DNA from: Candidatus Symbiopectobacterium endolongispinus
Lineage (GTDB): Bacteria; Pseudomonadota; Gammaproteobacteria; Enterobacterales; Enterobacteriaceae
Direction of reading: 5' to 3'
Length of the DNA: 64,000 nucleotides
NCBI RefSeq assembly: GCF_018777385.1
Contig: NZ_JAFJYB010000004.1
Location: forward strand, 372,001-436,000
The translations under genes were made by a program, and so were the position numbers. This document shows positions 30,981 through 41,278 of the stretch, piece by piece (position 1 is the stretch's first letter; each line of letters starts with the position of its first letter). Below the pieces are notes generated by a model, which ran no database searches, was not told where the DNA came from, and worked only from the letters and a program-made list of their open reading frames with translations.

Positions 30981-31613
30981 TCATAAACCGCGCGTTTGCA
31001 GATACAGCGCGGTAGCTGCCACGCGCGAACTCACGTTCAACTTACGCAAGATATTGCGGATATGCACCTTCACGGTCTCTTCCGAAATAAACAGCGCAGA
31101 GGCAATCTGCTTGTTGGACAACCCCGATGCCACCTCCTGAAGCACGTCCAGCTCACGCTCGGTGAGTACGGTAAACGGCGAAGGGATCTCTTGCATCGCC
31201 ATGCGGTTTTGTAAAACCGCTTCCACCTGTTCGCTGAAGGCGTCGCCGTTACGGATCGCCGCCAACAGGCTCTCCGGCGCGCTGTCTTTAAGCAGATACC
31301 CATCAGCCCCCGCATCCACCAGCGCGTAAATATCGCCCGGTGAATCCGACACGGTCAGCACGATAATGCGCGCACAGATGCCATCATGCCGCAGCGCGTG
31401 CAGCGTATCCAATCCGCTCAACCCTTTCATATTGAGGTCGAGCAAAATAATATCGGGTGAATCACGATTGGCGAGGCTGAGCGCCTCCACACCATTGCTG
31501 GCTTCCCCAATCACCTCAAAAATAGCATCGGTTTCCAGTAACTGACGGATACCCAGGCGCATAAGCGGATGATCGTCGACAATCATCACGCGGTAGCTCA
31601 ATGTTTCTGACAT
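30981..31613 (-). CDS. narP: Nitrate/nitrite response regulator NarP
   Basis: 210 aa, intact NarL-family regulator. Receiver: VMIVDDHPLMRLGIRQLLE, phospho-acceptor in LLDLNMKGLSGLDTL (Asp about 60), Thr/Lys switch ILTVSDSPGD and GYLLKDS. LuxR-type HTH: LTERELDVLQEVASGLSNKQIASALFISEETVKVHIRN. The sequence is closer to NarP than NarL. It lies next to a sensor-kinase pseudogene (narQ) and upstream of the nap operon it would normally regulate with Fnr. Confidence 0.88.
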   Translation of the reverse strand: MSETLSYRVMIVDDHPLMRLGIRQLLETDAIFEVIGEASNGVEALSLANRDSPDIILLDLNMKGLSGLDTLHALRHDGICARIIVLTVSDSPGDIYALVDAGADGYLLKDSAPESLLAAIRNGDAFSEQVEAVLQNRMAMQEIPSPFTVLTERELDVLQEVASGLSNKQIASALFISEETVKVHIRNILRKLNVSSRVAATALYLQTRGL

Positions 31614-31631
31614 TACTCACTCCCAAAGGAC

Positions 31632-31816
31632 ATACCCGTCATACTTCACGTTGCAGATGCGTTGGCTGCGCTCACTCACCCAAATCACTTACCTAAGTAA
31701 GCGCATCGGGATGGATGAACCTCATCCCTGAAGTTCACCTTTCGGGTCAACGCAAACGCTGTGCAAATTTGTTGTCATTCACTTGCCTCCTTCCTGCAAC
31801 GCGAATTATTTAGGGC
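31632..31816. repeat. ERIC-type intergenic repeat with internal insert
   Basis: Outer arms CCCGTCATACTTCACGTTGC and CTGCAACGCGAATTATTTAG; core GCGCTCACTCACCCAAATCA followed by CTTACCTAAGTAAGC resembles the ERIC/IRU consensus. At about 185 bp it is roughly 60 bp longer than the 127-bp canonical element; the extra sequence is around 31712-31778. Located between narP and narQ. Confidence 0.8.
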
Positions 31817-31823
31817 AGAGATC

Positions 31824-33378
31824 TTATTCTTCTTTATCATTGATATCGTTGGTACTGCTGTGTGCGGTCGCTGGTGCTGAAAAACATACGCTGACCCGCG
31901 TTCCCCCCTCAGGATGGGAACCAATAGAGAGCGTGCCGCCCAAACGCCCGGCGCATTCATGCATAATGTTCAGGCCGTAGTGCCCCGCGGGCTCTTCGTG
32001 ACTGCCAATACCGCGTCCATCATCACGAATGTCAACACAGTGACCACCATCGGGCTGAGTGCGACAACTGACCACGATGGCCGTTGCCTGAGCATGCTTG
32101 ATGGCATTCAACACCGCTTCACGGATGATCTGCAACAAATGCACCTGCTGCGCAGCATCCAGCGCCTGAGTCGGAATGCGGCAATCGATCTGGATATTAG
32201 CGCTGGTTTGTGCACGCAACGGTTCAATCATCTCTTGTAATGCAGCCGGTAAATCCGCCTGCTGCAACGTCAAACGAAACGTCACCAACAGCTCACGCAG
32301 TTGACGATAAGCATCTCTCAACGCCTGCTCAAAATCTGTGATGATGTGCCGGGCCTGCACATTTTCTTCCGATACCGCACGCTTGAGCAGCGTCAGTTGG
32401 ATATTCAAATAGGAAAGCACCTGCGCCAACGAGTCATGCAGCTCTCGGGCAATCGTGGCGCGCACTTCCATCAGCAACAGCTGTTGGTAGTGCTTCTGTG
32501 CCTGATTAAAATAGAGGCCGCGCCCCAGCATGTTGGCGACGCTCTCCATAAGTTGCGTCGATGGCTGCTGCGTGGAGGCCTGCCAGCGCAGTTGCCCAAA
32601 CTCGACGTCTTGCAAACGGATAGGCAATGCCTGCCACGTCGCCCCCGCATTCTCCTTCCCTTCGCTCAGCCGCCAGTTCTCACCGACACACATTTCCAGA
32701 CAGCCAACCGTTTCATAGCGGTGGGCGATCTGCAATATGCTCTGGAAACAGTGCCGGTCGATAGTGCTGACATTCAGCGCCTGCGAGCAGTTATACAGCA
32801 CCTTCAACATGCGGTTCGCTTCTTGCAGGCGCAGCGTTTTCTGCCGAACTTTCTCCTCGAGCGAGCGATAGAGCTTGTGCAATTCATCCGTCATGCGGGT
32901 GAACGTTTGCGCCAGCAGCCCCAATCATTGATGTCGCCACCACTATCTTCATTTTGCGCTCGGAATAGTGCTGCAATGCGAGTACAAAATGGTCAATCTG
33001 GGTGACATAGCGGACAATATTCTGTTGATACCAATCAAGATCTCCCGCGTCCATCATCGTCCAGTTCACCAACAGCGTGGTATATTGCTCGTGCACCTCT
33101 CGCGGCACGTACCAGCGTGCCAGCAGATGAAACACCGGCGAATCCAGCGTTTGCGCATAAAACTGGCGATGCTGGGTTAATTCGGTGCGATCGCCCTGCA
33201 AGTCATAGCCCATGCGATAGCTCTGCATACGCATATAGCCTGCGATGTTGATCGCTTCGGCATCGCGCAGGCCGATCGCCAAGGTCAACAACGCGATACC
33301 GGTTGTCAGGAATGACAGCAAGGCGATGTAAAAGAAAGCGCGAGCAAGGCTGGTAGAGACAGGACGTTTGACCATCAC
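31824..33378 (-). pseudogene. narQ: Nitrate sensor kinase NarQ, internal deletion with frameshift
   Basis: N-terminal piece: TM1 (FFYIALLSFLTTGIALL) and the P-box nitrate site INIAGYMRMQSYRMGYDL, up to RKMKIVVATSM. C-terminal piece in another frame: GLLAQTFTRMTDEL, then RELHDSLAQVLSYLNIQLTL (H-box of the HPK7 kinases) and DDGRGIG / HYGLNIMHE. About 55 residues covering TM2 and most of HAMP are missing at about 32926, so signal cannot cross the membrane. Cognate of NarP; the two are separated by the ERIC element. Confidence 0.88.
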
Positions 33379-33528
33379 GACGATTAATCCCCTTTCACAT
33401 CACATAAATCACCCAGAGAGCATCAAAAATGCTGCTGGCACCATTATCCCTTTCTGCCATCAATCAAGCGAGCAGGCCGCATGGTAATCCAGCATAAGCT
33501 TGATCCTGCATCCATATTTACCTCTAAA

Positions 33529-33544
33529 GGGTGATTATCCACTA
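33529..33544. promoter_or_regulatory. Possible NarP/NarL heptamer pair upstream of napF
   Basis: TACCTCT-AA-AGGGTGA about 90 bp before the napF start resembles the 7-2-7 arrangement; the left heptamer matches TACYYMT, the right deviates at two positions. Weak evidence; rest of 33379-33626 shows no clear Fnr site. Confidence 0.25.
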
Positions 33545-33626
33545 AACGGTAAGAGGAATAGTGTAACCCCTACAAAAACAGTGTTTTTTCTGGGGGCATT
33601 TTCCCCTGCCGGAGCAACGTATTGCC

Positions 33627-34145
33627 ATGACCGATCTCTCCCGTCGTTTCCTGTTTAGCGGTGGCCGACAGCGTGCATACAGCACGTTGCGTCCCCCGTG
33701 GATCGGGGAAGAAGCGGGTTTTATCGATGCCTGCACGCGTTGCAACGCCTGCGTTGCTGCCTGCCACACGGGCATTGTGCAACGCGGGTCGGGGGGATTC
33801 CCGGTAATCGACTTCCTGCGCGGTGAATGCACGTTTTGCTATGTGTGTGCCAGCGCCTGCCCACAAGCACTGTTTGCCGAGCGTCACACAAAGCCCTGGG
33901 AATACAGCCTGTCAATCGGCGAACGCTGTCTGGCACAGCAGCAGGTGGAGTGCCGCAGTTGTCAGGACAGTTGCGAAACGGAAGCCATCCTGTTTCGCCC
34001 AACGCTTGGCCGCGTTGCCACACCACGGCTTGATGAGGCGAATTGCACCACCTGTGGTGCCTGTATCGCTGGGTGCCCCGCCCACGCGATATCAATAATA
34101 AACATCCCCGCAGAGCGTCTCACGGCGCAACAGGAAAACCGATGA
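33627..34145 (+). CDS. napF: NapF ferredoxin-type protein
   Basis: 172 aa, intact, no signal peptide. Three 4Fe-4S clusters: CTRCNACVAACHTGIV, CTFCYVCASACPQA and CTTCGACIAGCPAHA. NapF is cytoplasmic and acts on NapA maturation. First gene of the nap operon; its stop overlaps the napD start (ATGA). Confidence 0.95.
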   Translation: MTDLSRRFLFSGGRQRAYSTLRPPWIGEEAGFIDACTRCNACVAACHTGIVQRGSGGFPVIDFLRGECTFCYVCASACPQALFAERHTKPWEYSLSIGERCLAQQQVECRSCQDSCETEAILFRPTLGRVATPRLDEANCTTCGACIAGCPAHAISIINIPAERLTAQQENR

Positions 34146-34411
34146 ACACAGTCTGGTACGTTTGCAGTTTGGTGGTTCACGCCCACACGCAAAACACCGC
34201 GAGCGTGGCAGCGACAGTAGGCGCACTCCCTAACGTGGAGGTTGCCGCCTGCGACAACAAGAGCGGAAAAATGGCCGTGGTGCTGGGGTCAGATTCAGAA
34301 GACACGCTGTTAACACACATAGCGTCAATACGTGAAGTTGCAGGCGTACTGGCGGTTTCGCTGGTTTACCACCAGCTTGATGAACAACCTCAGGGTGAGG
34401 AAACACCATGA
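34142..34411 (+). CDS. napD: NapD chaperone for NapA
   Basis: 89 aa, intact. Ferredoxin-like fold, with [12 protein letters not shown] at the start and LVYHQLDE near the end. NapD binds the NapA twin-arginine signal before export. Overlaps napF and napA by 4 nt on each side. Its client is broken, so selection on it should be relaxed. Confidence 0.93.
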   Translation: MNTVWYVCSLVVHAHTQNTASVAATVGALPNVEVAACDNKSGKMAVVLGSDSEDTLLTHIASIREVAGVLAVSLVYHQLDEQPQGEETP

Positions 34412-36892
34412 AACTCAGTCGACGACACTTTATGAAGGCTAACGCTGTCGCAGCGGCGGCAACGGTAGCAGGCATAAGTATACCGACGGCTGTCCGCGCC
34501 GTGACCGAGCAGTAGGACAGTATCCACTGGGATAAAGCGCCCTGTCGCTTCTGCGGCGTGGGATGTGGCGTACTGGTCGGAACGCAAAATGGCCATATCG
34601 TTGCCAGTCAGGGCGATCCTGATGCACCGGTCAACCGCGCCCTCAACTGCATCAAAGGCTATTTCCTGCCGAAAATCATGTACGGGCAGGACCGCGTGAC
34701 CCAACCGCTGCTGCGTATGCGTGATGGTGCGTTCGACAAAGATGGGGAATTTACCCCCCATCTCCTGGGATCAGGCGTTTGACATCATGGCGGAGAAGTT
34801 TAAAACCGCACTGAAAGAGAAAGGTCCGAACGGTATCGGCATGTTTGGCTCCGGCCAGTGGACTATCTGGGAAGGTTACGCCGCCGCCAAATTGTTCAAA
34901 GCCGGATTCCGCTCCAACAATATCGACCCGAATACGCGTCACTGCATGGCCTCTGCCGTTGTCGGCTTCATGCGCACCTTCGGTATGGATGAACCCATTG
35001 GCTGTTACGATGACATCGAGCAAACCGATGCGTTCGTACTGTGGGGATCAAACATGGCCGAAATGCACCCGATCCTTTGGTCACGCATCACCGATCGCCG
35101 CCTGTCCAACCCCAGCGTCAACGTAGCGGTGCTCTCCACCTACCAACACCGCAGCTTCGAACTGGCGGATAACGGCATGGTGTTTACGCTGCAAACCGAT
35201 CTCGCCATTCTCAACTACATCGCCAACTACATCATTCAGAACAATGTGGTTAACGAGAAATTCCTTACCCAGCATGTGAATATTCGCAAAGGCGCGACGG
35301 ATATTGGCTATGGCCTGCGCCCGACCCATCCGTTGGAAAAAGCGGCGAAAAACCCCGGTTCTGATGCCTCGGAGCCGATGACGTTCGAGGCTTATAAAGC
35401 CTTTGTCGCGGAATACACATTGGAGAAAACCGCTGCACTCAGTGGTATTCCCGCCGATCAGTTGGAAGCGCTGGCAAAACTCTACGCCGATCCAAACAAG
35501 AAAGTGATCTCTTACTGGACCATGGGCTTTAACCAGCACGCGCGCGGCGTATGGGCCAACAATCTGGTCTATAACATTCACCTGTTGACCGGCAAGATCT
35601 CCCAACCGGGCTGTGGTCCGTTCTCGTTAACTGGCCAGCCTTCCGCCTGCGGCACCGCGCGTGAAGTCGGCATCTTCGCCAATCGCCTGCCAGCTGACAT
35701 GGTGGTCACCAACGAAAAACACCGCGACATCACGGAGAAACAGTGGCAACTGCCCGCTGGCACCATCCCTGACAAAATTGGTTTGCACGCCGTAGCCCAA
35801 GACCGTGCTCTGAAAGACGGTACGCTCAATGCCTATTGGGTGATGTGCAACAACATGCAGGGCGGCCCCAATATTAACGAGGAACGTATGCCCGGCTGGC
35901 GCGATCCGCGCAACTTCATCGTGGTGTCCGATCCCTACCCCACCATCAGCGCACTGGCCGCCGACCTGATTTTGCCCACCGCCATGTGGGTAGAAAAAGA
36001 GGGTGCCTACGGCAACGCCGAGCGCCGCACACAGTTTTGGCGCCAGCAGGTTAAAGCCCCCGGTGAAGCCAAATCCGATCTGTGGCAGGTCGTCAGCTTT
36101 GCCAAGCGTTTCAAGGTAGAAGAGGTGTGGCCGGAAACGCTGCTGGCGCAAAAACCTGACTATCGCGGCAAAACGCTCTATGACGTACTGTTCGCCAACA
36201 ATGCGGTTAAACGCTTCCCGCTCAGTGAACTGGCGGAAAACCAGCTCAACGATGAATCGCGCGAGCTTGGTTTCTACTTGCAGAAAGGCTTGTTTGAAGA
36301 ATGCGCCGCCTTTGGTCGGGGCCACGGCCACGATTTAGCGCCGTTTGACACCTACCATCAGGTGCGCGGCATGCGCCGGCCGGTGGTTGACGGCAAAGAA
36401 ACCCAGTGGCGTTACAGCGAAGGGCACGATCCTTACGTCAAAGCGGGCGAGGCATATCGCTTCCACGGCAAGCCGGATGGCAAAGCGGTGATCTTCGCTT
36501 TGCCCTATGAACCAGCGGCGGAAGCGCCTGACAGTGAGTGCGATCTCTGGCTCTCCACCGGTCGCGTTTTGGAACACTGGCACACCGGCAGCATGACGCG
36601 CCGCGTACCGGAGTTGCACCGCGCGTTTCCCGAGGCGGTGCTGTTTATCCATCCGCTGGATGCCAAAGAGCGCAATCTGCGCCGCGGTGAAAAAGTGAAG
36701 ATCATCTCGCGCCGGGGAGAAATCGTCTCCGTCGTCGAGACGCGAGGCCGTAACAAGCCGCCGCGCGGTCTGGTGTATATGCCGTTCTTCGACGCCGCCC
36801 AGTTGGTTAACATCCTAACGCTGGACGCCACCGACCCGTTGTCAAAAGAGGCGGATTTCAAGAAGTGCGCCGTCAAGCTGGCTAAGGTGTAA
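34408..36892 (+). pseudogene. napA: Periplasmic nitrate reductase catalytic subunit NapA, stop and frameshift
   Basis: Tat signal [16 protein letters not shown], then TAG at 34513 (codon 36) just before the mature protein [19 protein letters not shown]. The 4Fe-4S ligands [10 protein letters not shown]...NCIKG are present. A second lesion is C6 at 34754-34759 (five expected: [12 protein letters not shown]). From there the molybdopterin part is open to the end (723 aa), including the Mo-ligand Cys region NTRHCMAS. A downstream start would lack the Tat signal and Fe-S cluster. Confidence 0.96.
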
Positions 36893-36897
36893 CGCAG

Positions 36898-37590
36898 ATG
36901 GCTCGCCCGGAAAATTCATCGCCTGCCCGCCGTCGCTTTCTACGCGACGCGGCACGTACCGTTGCCGGATTATCGGCTGCGGTGGCGGTGCTCGGTATTC
37001 AGCAGCGGCGCAGCCAGGCCGATGTGCTGCGGCTGCGCCCGCCGGGTGCCGTGCCTGAAGCGGCATTCTCCGGTGCTTGCATCCGCTGCGGTCAGTGCGT
37101 GCAGGCGTGCCCGTACCAGACGTTGAAACTGGCGACGCTGGTTTCTGGCCCGGCGGCGGGTACCCCATATTTTACCGCGCGCGATATTCCCTGCGAAATG
37201 TGTGAAGACATCCCCTGCGTTGCGGCCTGCCCCAGTAGCGCTTTGCAACCACTGGAAGCCATTGATGATGCCAGCATGGGGTTAGTGGTGCTGTTGGACC
37301 AGGAAAACTGCCTGAATTATCAAGGGTTACGTTGCGATGTCTGTTATCATGTCTGCCCCCTGATTGACAGTGCGATCACGCTGGAGCCGGAACGCAACCC
37401 GCGTACCGGCAAGCACGCCCGCTTCCTGCCGACGGTACACAGCAATAACTGTACCGGCTGCGGAAAATGCGAGAAAGCCTGAGTACTGGAGCGACCGGCT
37501 ATCAAGGTGTTGCCGCGTTCGCTGGCAAAAGGGGAACTTGGACATCACTACCGCTTTAGCTGGCTGGAGGCGCGCGATGGCAAATCGTAA
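36898..37590 (+). pseudogene. napG: NapG ferredoxin-type quinol dehydrogenase subunit, internal stop
   Basis: 231-codon gene. Tat-like signal [11 protein letters not shown], then cluster motifs [36 protein letters not shown] and [10 protein letters not shown]. The next codon, Cys (TGC) of the last cluster in homologues, is TGA at 37480; the frame then goes on [11 protein letters not shown] to the stop at 37590. NapG with NapH passes quinol electrons towards NapC/NapB. Overlaps napH by 14 nt. Confidence 0.93.
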
Positions 37591-38077
37591 GCAAGATGCC
37601 GGACGCGAGGCACAAACCAGGAAAGGTTGGTAGCGCAGTCACCGCTGGCTGGTGCTGCGGCGGCTGACACAATCGCTGGTACTGCTGATGTTTCTCAGTG
37701 GTCCGCTGTTCGGTGTCTGGATCCTGCACGGCAACTACAGCGCCAGCCGGTTGCTTGATACCGTGCCGTTCAGCGATCCGCTAATGGTGCTGCAAAGCCT
37801 CGCCAGCGGTCACCTCTGCCCAACGGGTGCGCTGTATGGCGTGCTGGGCTGTAAAAGCACACTGGTGGTGGAAGCCGCCGAACGCACGCGCTGTACCCGC
37901 TGCATGGACTGCTTTCATGTCTGTCCGGAACCGCAGGTGCTGCGCGCGCCCTTACTCGATAAACACAGTCCAGTGCAGGTCACCGACCGTGACTGCATAA
38001 CCTGCGGACGCTGTATTGATGTCTGCGCAGAAGACGTTTTTAAAATAACCCTTAGATGGAAATCGGGAACAAAATAA
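37577..38077 (+). pseudogene. napH: NapH membrane ferredoxin protein, stop and large internal deletion
   Basis: ATG at 37577; TAG at codon 19 (37631). After the first TM (LVLLMFLSGPLFGVWIL) the sequence goes from VLQSLASGH straight to LCPTGALYGVLG, skipping about 110 residues with the middle TM helices and the first CxxxCP motif. GH occurs at both joints in homologues, indicating deletion between short repeats. The C-terminal clusters CTRCMDCFHVCPEP and CITCGRCIDVCAE remain. 167 codons against about 287 normally. Confidence 0.92.
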
Positions 38078-38523
38078 TGAAAAGCCAGAGCTTAAGAACG
38101 GGATGGTGTCGCTGGATACCCGACCTGGCGATGATTGTCAGTACCTTCGCAACGGCGCAGGCCGATCTGTTAAGTCAGTCACCGGAAGTCTCCACCGCCC
38201 AACCGGGCAATACGCGCATGCCCAAGCAACAAGAGAAAATGGCGCTCAACTACGTCAACCAGCCGCCAATGATCCCGCACAGCGTCGATGGCTATCAAGT
38301 GACGCCGACATTTAACAGTTGCCCACAATGCCATAGCGTAGAAAACTACCGCTCCACCAACGCACCGCGCGTCAGCCCGACCCACTTTGTAGATCGTGAC
38401 AGCAAGACGCTAGGCAATGTCGCACATGCTCGTTACTTCTGTCTGCAATGCCACGTGCCGCAGACGGATGCCACACCGATTACCGGCAACACCTTCGCCC
38501 CTTCTAAAGGTTTTGGACAGTGA
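38077..38523 (+). CDS. napB: NapB diheme cytochrome c subunit
   Basis: 148 aa from the ATG overlapping the napH stop. A Sec signal region (residues about 1-34; weakly hydrophobic, WIPDLAMIVSTFATAQA) is followed by two heme c motifs, CPQCH and CLQCH, and the distal HSVDGYQVT and HFVDRD histidines. It transfers electrons from NapC to NapA. No lesion is seen, but all its partners and most of the heme-attachment machinery are broken. Confidence 0.92.
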   Translation: MKSQSLRTGWCRWIPDLAMIVSTFATAQADLLSQSPEVSTAQPGNTRMPKQQEKMALNYVNQPPMIPHSVDGYQVTPTFNSCPQCHSVENYRSTNAPRVSPTHFVDRDSKTLGNVAHARYFCLQCHVPQTDATPITGNTFAPSKGFGQ

Positions 38524-38531
38524 GGTTTTCA

Positions 38532-39132
38532 ATGAAACAACCTGAAAAAGCGGGATGGCTACACAGGGTAGGCAGTGGTGGCGTCGACCGAGTCGTCTGG
38601 CATTAGGGACGCTGTTAATTGCCGGTTTTGCTGGCGGTATTTTCTTTCTGGCTACGTTTCAAAAAACCATGGAGAACAGCAACAGCGAAGCGTTTTGTAT
38701 CAGTTGCCATGATATGAACAATACCATTTATCAGGAATACATGACAACTGCCCACTACAACAACCGTAGCGGGGTGCGTGCTACCTGCCCGGACTGCCAT
38801 GTTCCCCATGAGTTTGTGCCCAAGATGGTACGTAAAATTCAGGCCAGCAAAGAGCTTTACGGCAAGATCATGGGCACCATTGATACGCCGCAAAAATTTG
38901 AAGCACACCGATTGACGATGGCGCAAAACGAATGGCGACGGATGAAAAATAACAACTCACAGGAGTGCCGTAACTGCTACAACTTTGACTATATGGACTA
39001 CTAAGGGCAAAAAAAACGGTGGCGATGTAGAAACACACCGAGGAGATTAAAACCGGCCAAACCTGCATTGATTACCACAAAGGCATCGCGCATCAGTTAC
39101 CGGATATGCATGGTGTCAAAAGCGAATTCTGA
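38532..39132 (+). pseudogene. napC: NapC tetraheme quinol dehydrogenase, heavily degraded
   Basis: ATG at 38532 frameshifts within about 20 codons. The main piece has TM RLALGTLLIAGFAGGIFFLA, then heme motifs CISCH and CPDCH. The third is CRNCY (His to Tyr, 38978) and the fourth CIDYH (Cys to Tyr, 39073). TAA at 39002, an A8 frame break (39009-39016) and TAG at 39028 follow, before the normal end GVKSEF. Two heme sites, the reading frame and the terminator are thus all damaged. Last gene of the nap operon. Confidence 0.94.
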
Positions 39133-39149
39133 TCCCTTCTAAGCCTGGT

Positions 39150-39169
39150 GGGACGGCTAGAGCCGTCCC
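39150..39169. terminator. Hairpin after napC
   Basis: GGGACGGC / GCCGTCCC with loop TAGA, 18 nt after the napC stop. No T-run, so it may be a weak or bidirectional terminator between nap (plus) and ccm (minus). Confidence 0.55.
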
Positions 39170-39467
39170 AAGCCCCGATTCCCATCGCAATGCCAGAGAA
39201 TCCCCCCAACAACACATCAGAATTATTTGGTCTTAATGTTTTGATTTTTTATATCGCATAAAGAATAGCGCTGAGGTGAGCGTACTCGCCGGATGAGAGG
39301 CATGGATGCCGCGAAAGTCTGCGAACAGCCAGGGGCCACGGGGCGACGGCGATTAAGCCGCCCCGTGTCGGGCGCGTGCGACACGCGTTGCAAATAAGAA
39401 CAGGGGTTAACGCGCACGAAACCCTAACGGTAGAGACAAAAATATACGATACGAACAACAACCGAAG
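39170..39467. other. Gap between nap and ccm with GC-rich hairpin
   Basis: No credible gene. Contains CACGGGG (39337-39343) pairing with CCCCGTG (39361-39367), with inner CGGC/GCCG and a 3-nt bulge, in a markedly GC-rich 39300-39400 block unlike its AT-rich surroundings. It may be a terminator of the minus-strand ccm side, a small RNA or a repeat; nothing decides between these. Confidence 0.4.
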
Positions 39468-40344
39468 TTACGGACGCTGCTGGGTTGCCGCCAATGCGGC
39501 TTCCGCCTGCTGAATGCTGCGCTCAATCACCCCACGGCGCGTATAGTTTTGCGGCAAGACGCGCAACATTCCCTTCCAGGCGTCGATGGCTTCCTGATAA
39601 CGTTGCCCTTCGTAGGCATTGAACGCCAACAGGCTCAAGGCGCGCACATTGGTGGAACCCGCTTGCAGCAGTTCACGGAGCATTTCACCGCCACGCTCGC
39701 TGTCACGCTGGTTGGTCGAGCGAGACAGGATATCCGCATAATCCAACGCCAACTCGCTATTGTGCGGATCGCGTCGATAGGCATTAGCATAGGCCTGCAC
39801 TGCCGTATTATAGTTGTTGAGCAGGCTGGCAATCCGCCCCAGCAACCACCAGTACTGCGCATTCTCCGGCTGCTTTTCCAACTGGCTACGCAGCCCGAAA
39901 CCAAGACGGGCGACCTCTTCAACGGTCAGCGGCTCCGCTTGTGGGCCAAGCGCACGTTTCAACAGATCGGGCGTCAATGCCACAACCTGCTGCCACTCCT
40001 GCACCCGATTGATCTAGGCGGTGTGCCAAAACACACTCAGGCTTACTGCCGCCAACAGCACGATGCCCGGCAATAACACCCAGCGGCTAAGCAGACGCTG
40101 CGGCACGCCCGTACTGCCTGGAATGTCCTGCAACAGCGTGTGTTGCAGGTCTTCCACCAGTTGCGAGCGCTCGCTTTCGTTGGCGATATCCGAGTGAATT
40201 TCACGCAACCGATCGTGATACAACGCCTGATTTATCGCGTCGCGCGAATAGTCGCTTTTCGAAGACCACGGCGCAAACAGCAATGCAGTCATCCCTACCA
40301 ACGATACAATAAGATACAATAATCACGGTTGTCAGTAACATCAT
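39468..40344 (-). pseudogene. ccmI: Cytochrome c maturation protein CcmI (heme-lyase TPR subunit), duplication frameshift and stop
   Basis: ATGATG at 40344-40339 gives MMLLTTVIIV, where a 10-bp tandem duplication (40303-40322) breaks the frame; the second copy resumes SLVGMTALLFAPWSSKSDYSRDAIN. TM2 follows (VLLPGIVLLAAVSLSVFW), then a TAG at 40014 and the periplasmic TPR domain (WWLLGRIASLLNNYNTAVQAYANAYRRD; YQEAIDAWKGMLRVLP). CcmI presents apocytochrome to CcmF/H. Last gene of the ccm operon. Confidence 0.85.
40303..40322 (+). repeat. 10-bp tandem duplication in ccmI
   Basis: GATACAATAA twice in direct succession. Removing one copy restores ...TTVIIVSLVGMT, so this is a recent frame-breaking duplication. 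Confidence 0.9.
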
Positions 40345-40802
40345 GGTCGTTTCTCCGTGCGTCCCAACAACGCTTGCAACCGTTTTTTCTCTTGTTCGCT
40401 CATCGGTGGCTTAGTGTGCGTGATGCGATGCGCGCGTCGCACAATCATCCAGAGTCCCGCAACCAGAAAGAGCGCAGGCAATAGCCAGAGCAACACCGTA
40501 AATGGTGTTAACGGCGGTTCGTACGTCACAAAATAGCCATAACGGTTTACCATGTAGTCGACAACCTGCCGCTTGCTCTGCCATTGCTGCATCAGATCAT
40601 ACACTTTTTGCCGCATATCCGAAGCAATCATCGAATTCGAGTCGGCAATGCTGTTGTTTTGGCATTTCGGGCAGCGCAGTTGCGTGGTTAATTCACGAAA
40701 CTGTTGCTCTTGCGCCTCATTGTCAAAACGCCACGCGTCCGTCGAGGAGGCCAGTACGCCAAACGACAGCAACAAAGCCTCAAACAAAGCCATCAGTTTC
40801 AT
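40341..40802 (-). CDS. ccmH: Cytochrome c maturation protein CcmH
   Basis: 153 aa from ATG 40802. Signal peptide (MALFEALLLSFGVLASSTDA), redox motif LRCPKCQNNSIADSNS, then one TM (FTVLLWLLPALFLVAGLWMIV). CcmH reduces apocytochrome or CcmG disulfides before heme attachment. Undamaged. Stop overlaps the ccmI start. Confidence 0.93.
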   Translation of the reverse strand: MKLMALFEALLLSFGVLASSTDAWRFDNEAQEQQFRELTTQLRCPKCQNNSIADSNSMIASDMRQKVYDLMQQWQSKRQVVDYMVNRYGYFVTYEPPLTPFTVLLWLLPALFLVAGLWMIVRRAHRITHTKPPMSEQEKKRLQALLGRTEKRP

Positions 40803-40810
40803 GCGCCCCC

Positions 40811-41278
40811 CTAACGACTGTATTGCTCCCACAGCGGCTTCAGCGTCTCCTGCCACACCTGCATGTTAAGGTCGCCAGCATGGCGGTAGCGAATAATGCC
40901 ACGGCCATCGATCAGAAAGGTTTCCGGCGCACCGTACACCCCAAGATCCAGCCCTAACATGCCGTTGCCATCAAACAGGCTCATGGCATACGGGTTGCCC
41001 AACTCTTTGAGCCAGTCAACTGCTTTGACGCGATCGTCCTTGTAATTCATCCCCACAATACGAACGCCCTGCGCCGCCAGCATATTCAGGAAACGGTGTT
41101 CCGCACGACAGGTTGGACACCATGTCGCCCAGACGTTGAGCAGTAGCGGTTTGCCGATCAACGCGGATTCAAGTCGCATAGGATCATCACCGTCGCTGTT
41201 GCGTACCAGTTGCCACAGCAGCGCCACGGCCAACACTGAAAACAATGCCAGAGGAATAAATAACACTCTATGGCTCAT
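40811..41278 (-). pseudogene. ccmG: Thiol oxidoreductase CcmG (DsbE), in-frame deletion
   Basis: 155 codons, frame open. A signal anchor (FIPLALFSVLAVALLW) leads to ALIGKP, which joins directly to LLLNVWATWCPTCRAEHRF. Homologues have about 25 more residues between two GKP copies (the first beta strands of the thioredoxin fold), so a repeat-mediated in-frame deletion is likely. The CPTC active site and GVYGAPETFLID remain. Listed as a pseudogene because the fold is probably disrupted; residual activity is not excluded. Confidence 0.75.

Noticed and set aside
39223-39461. Small open frames on the minus strand after ccmI
   Set aside because: No ribosome site, no recognisable similarity, and they read through the GC-rich hairpin; treated as non-coding.
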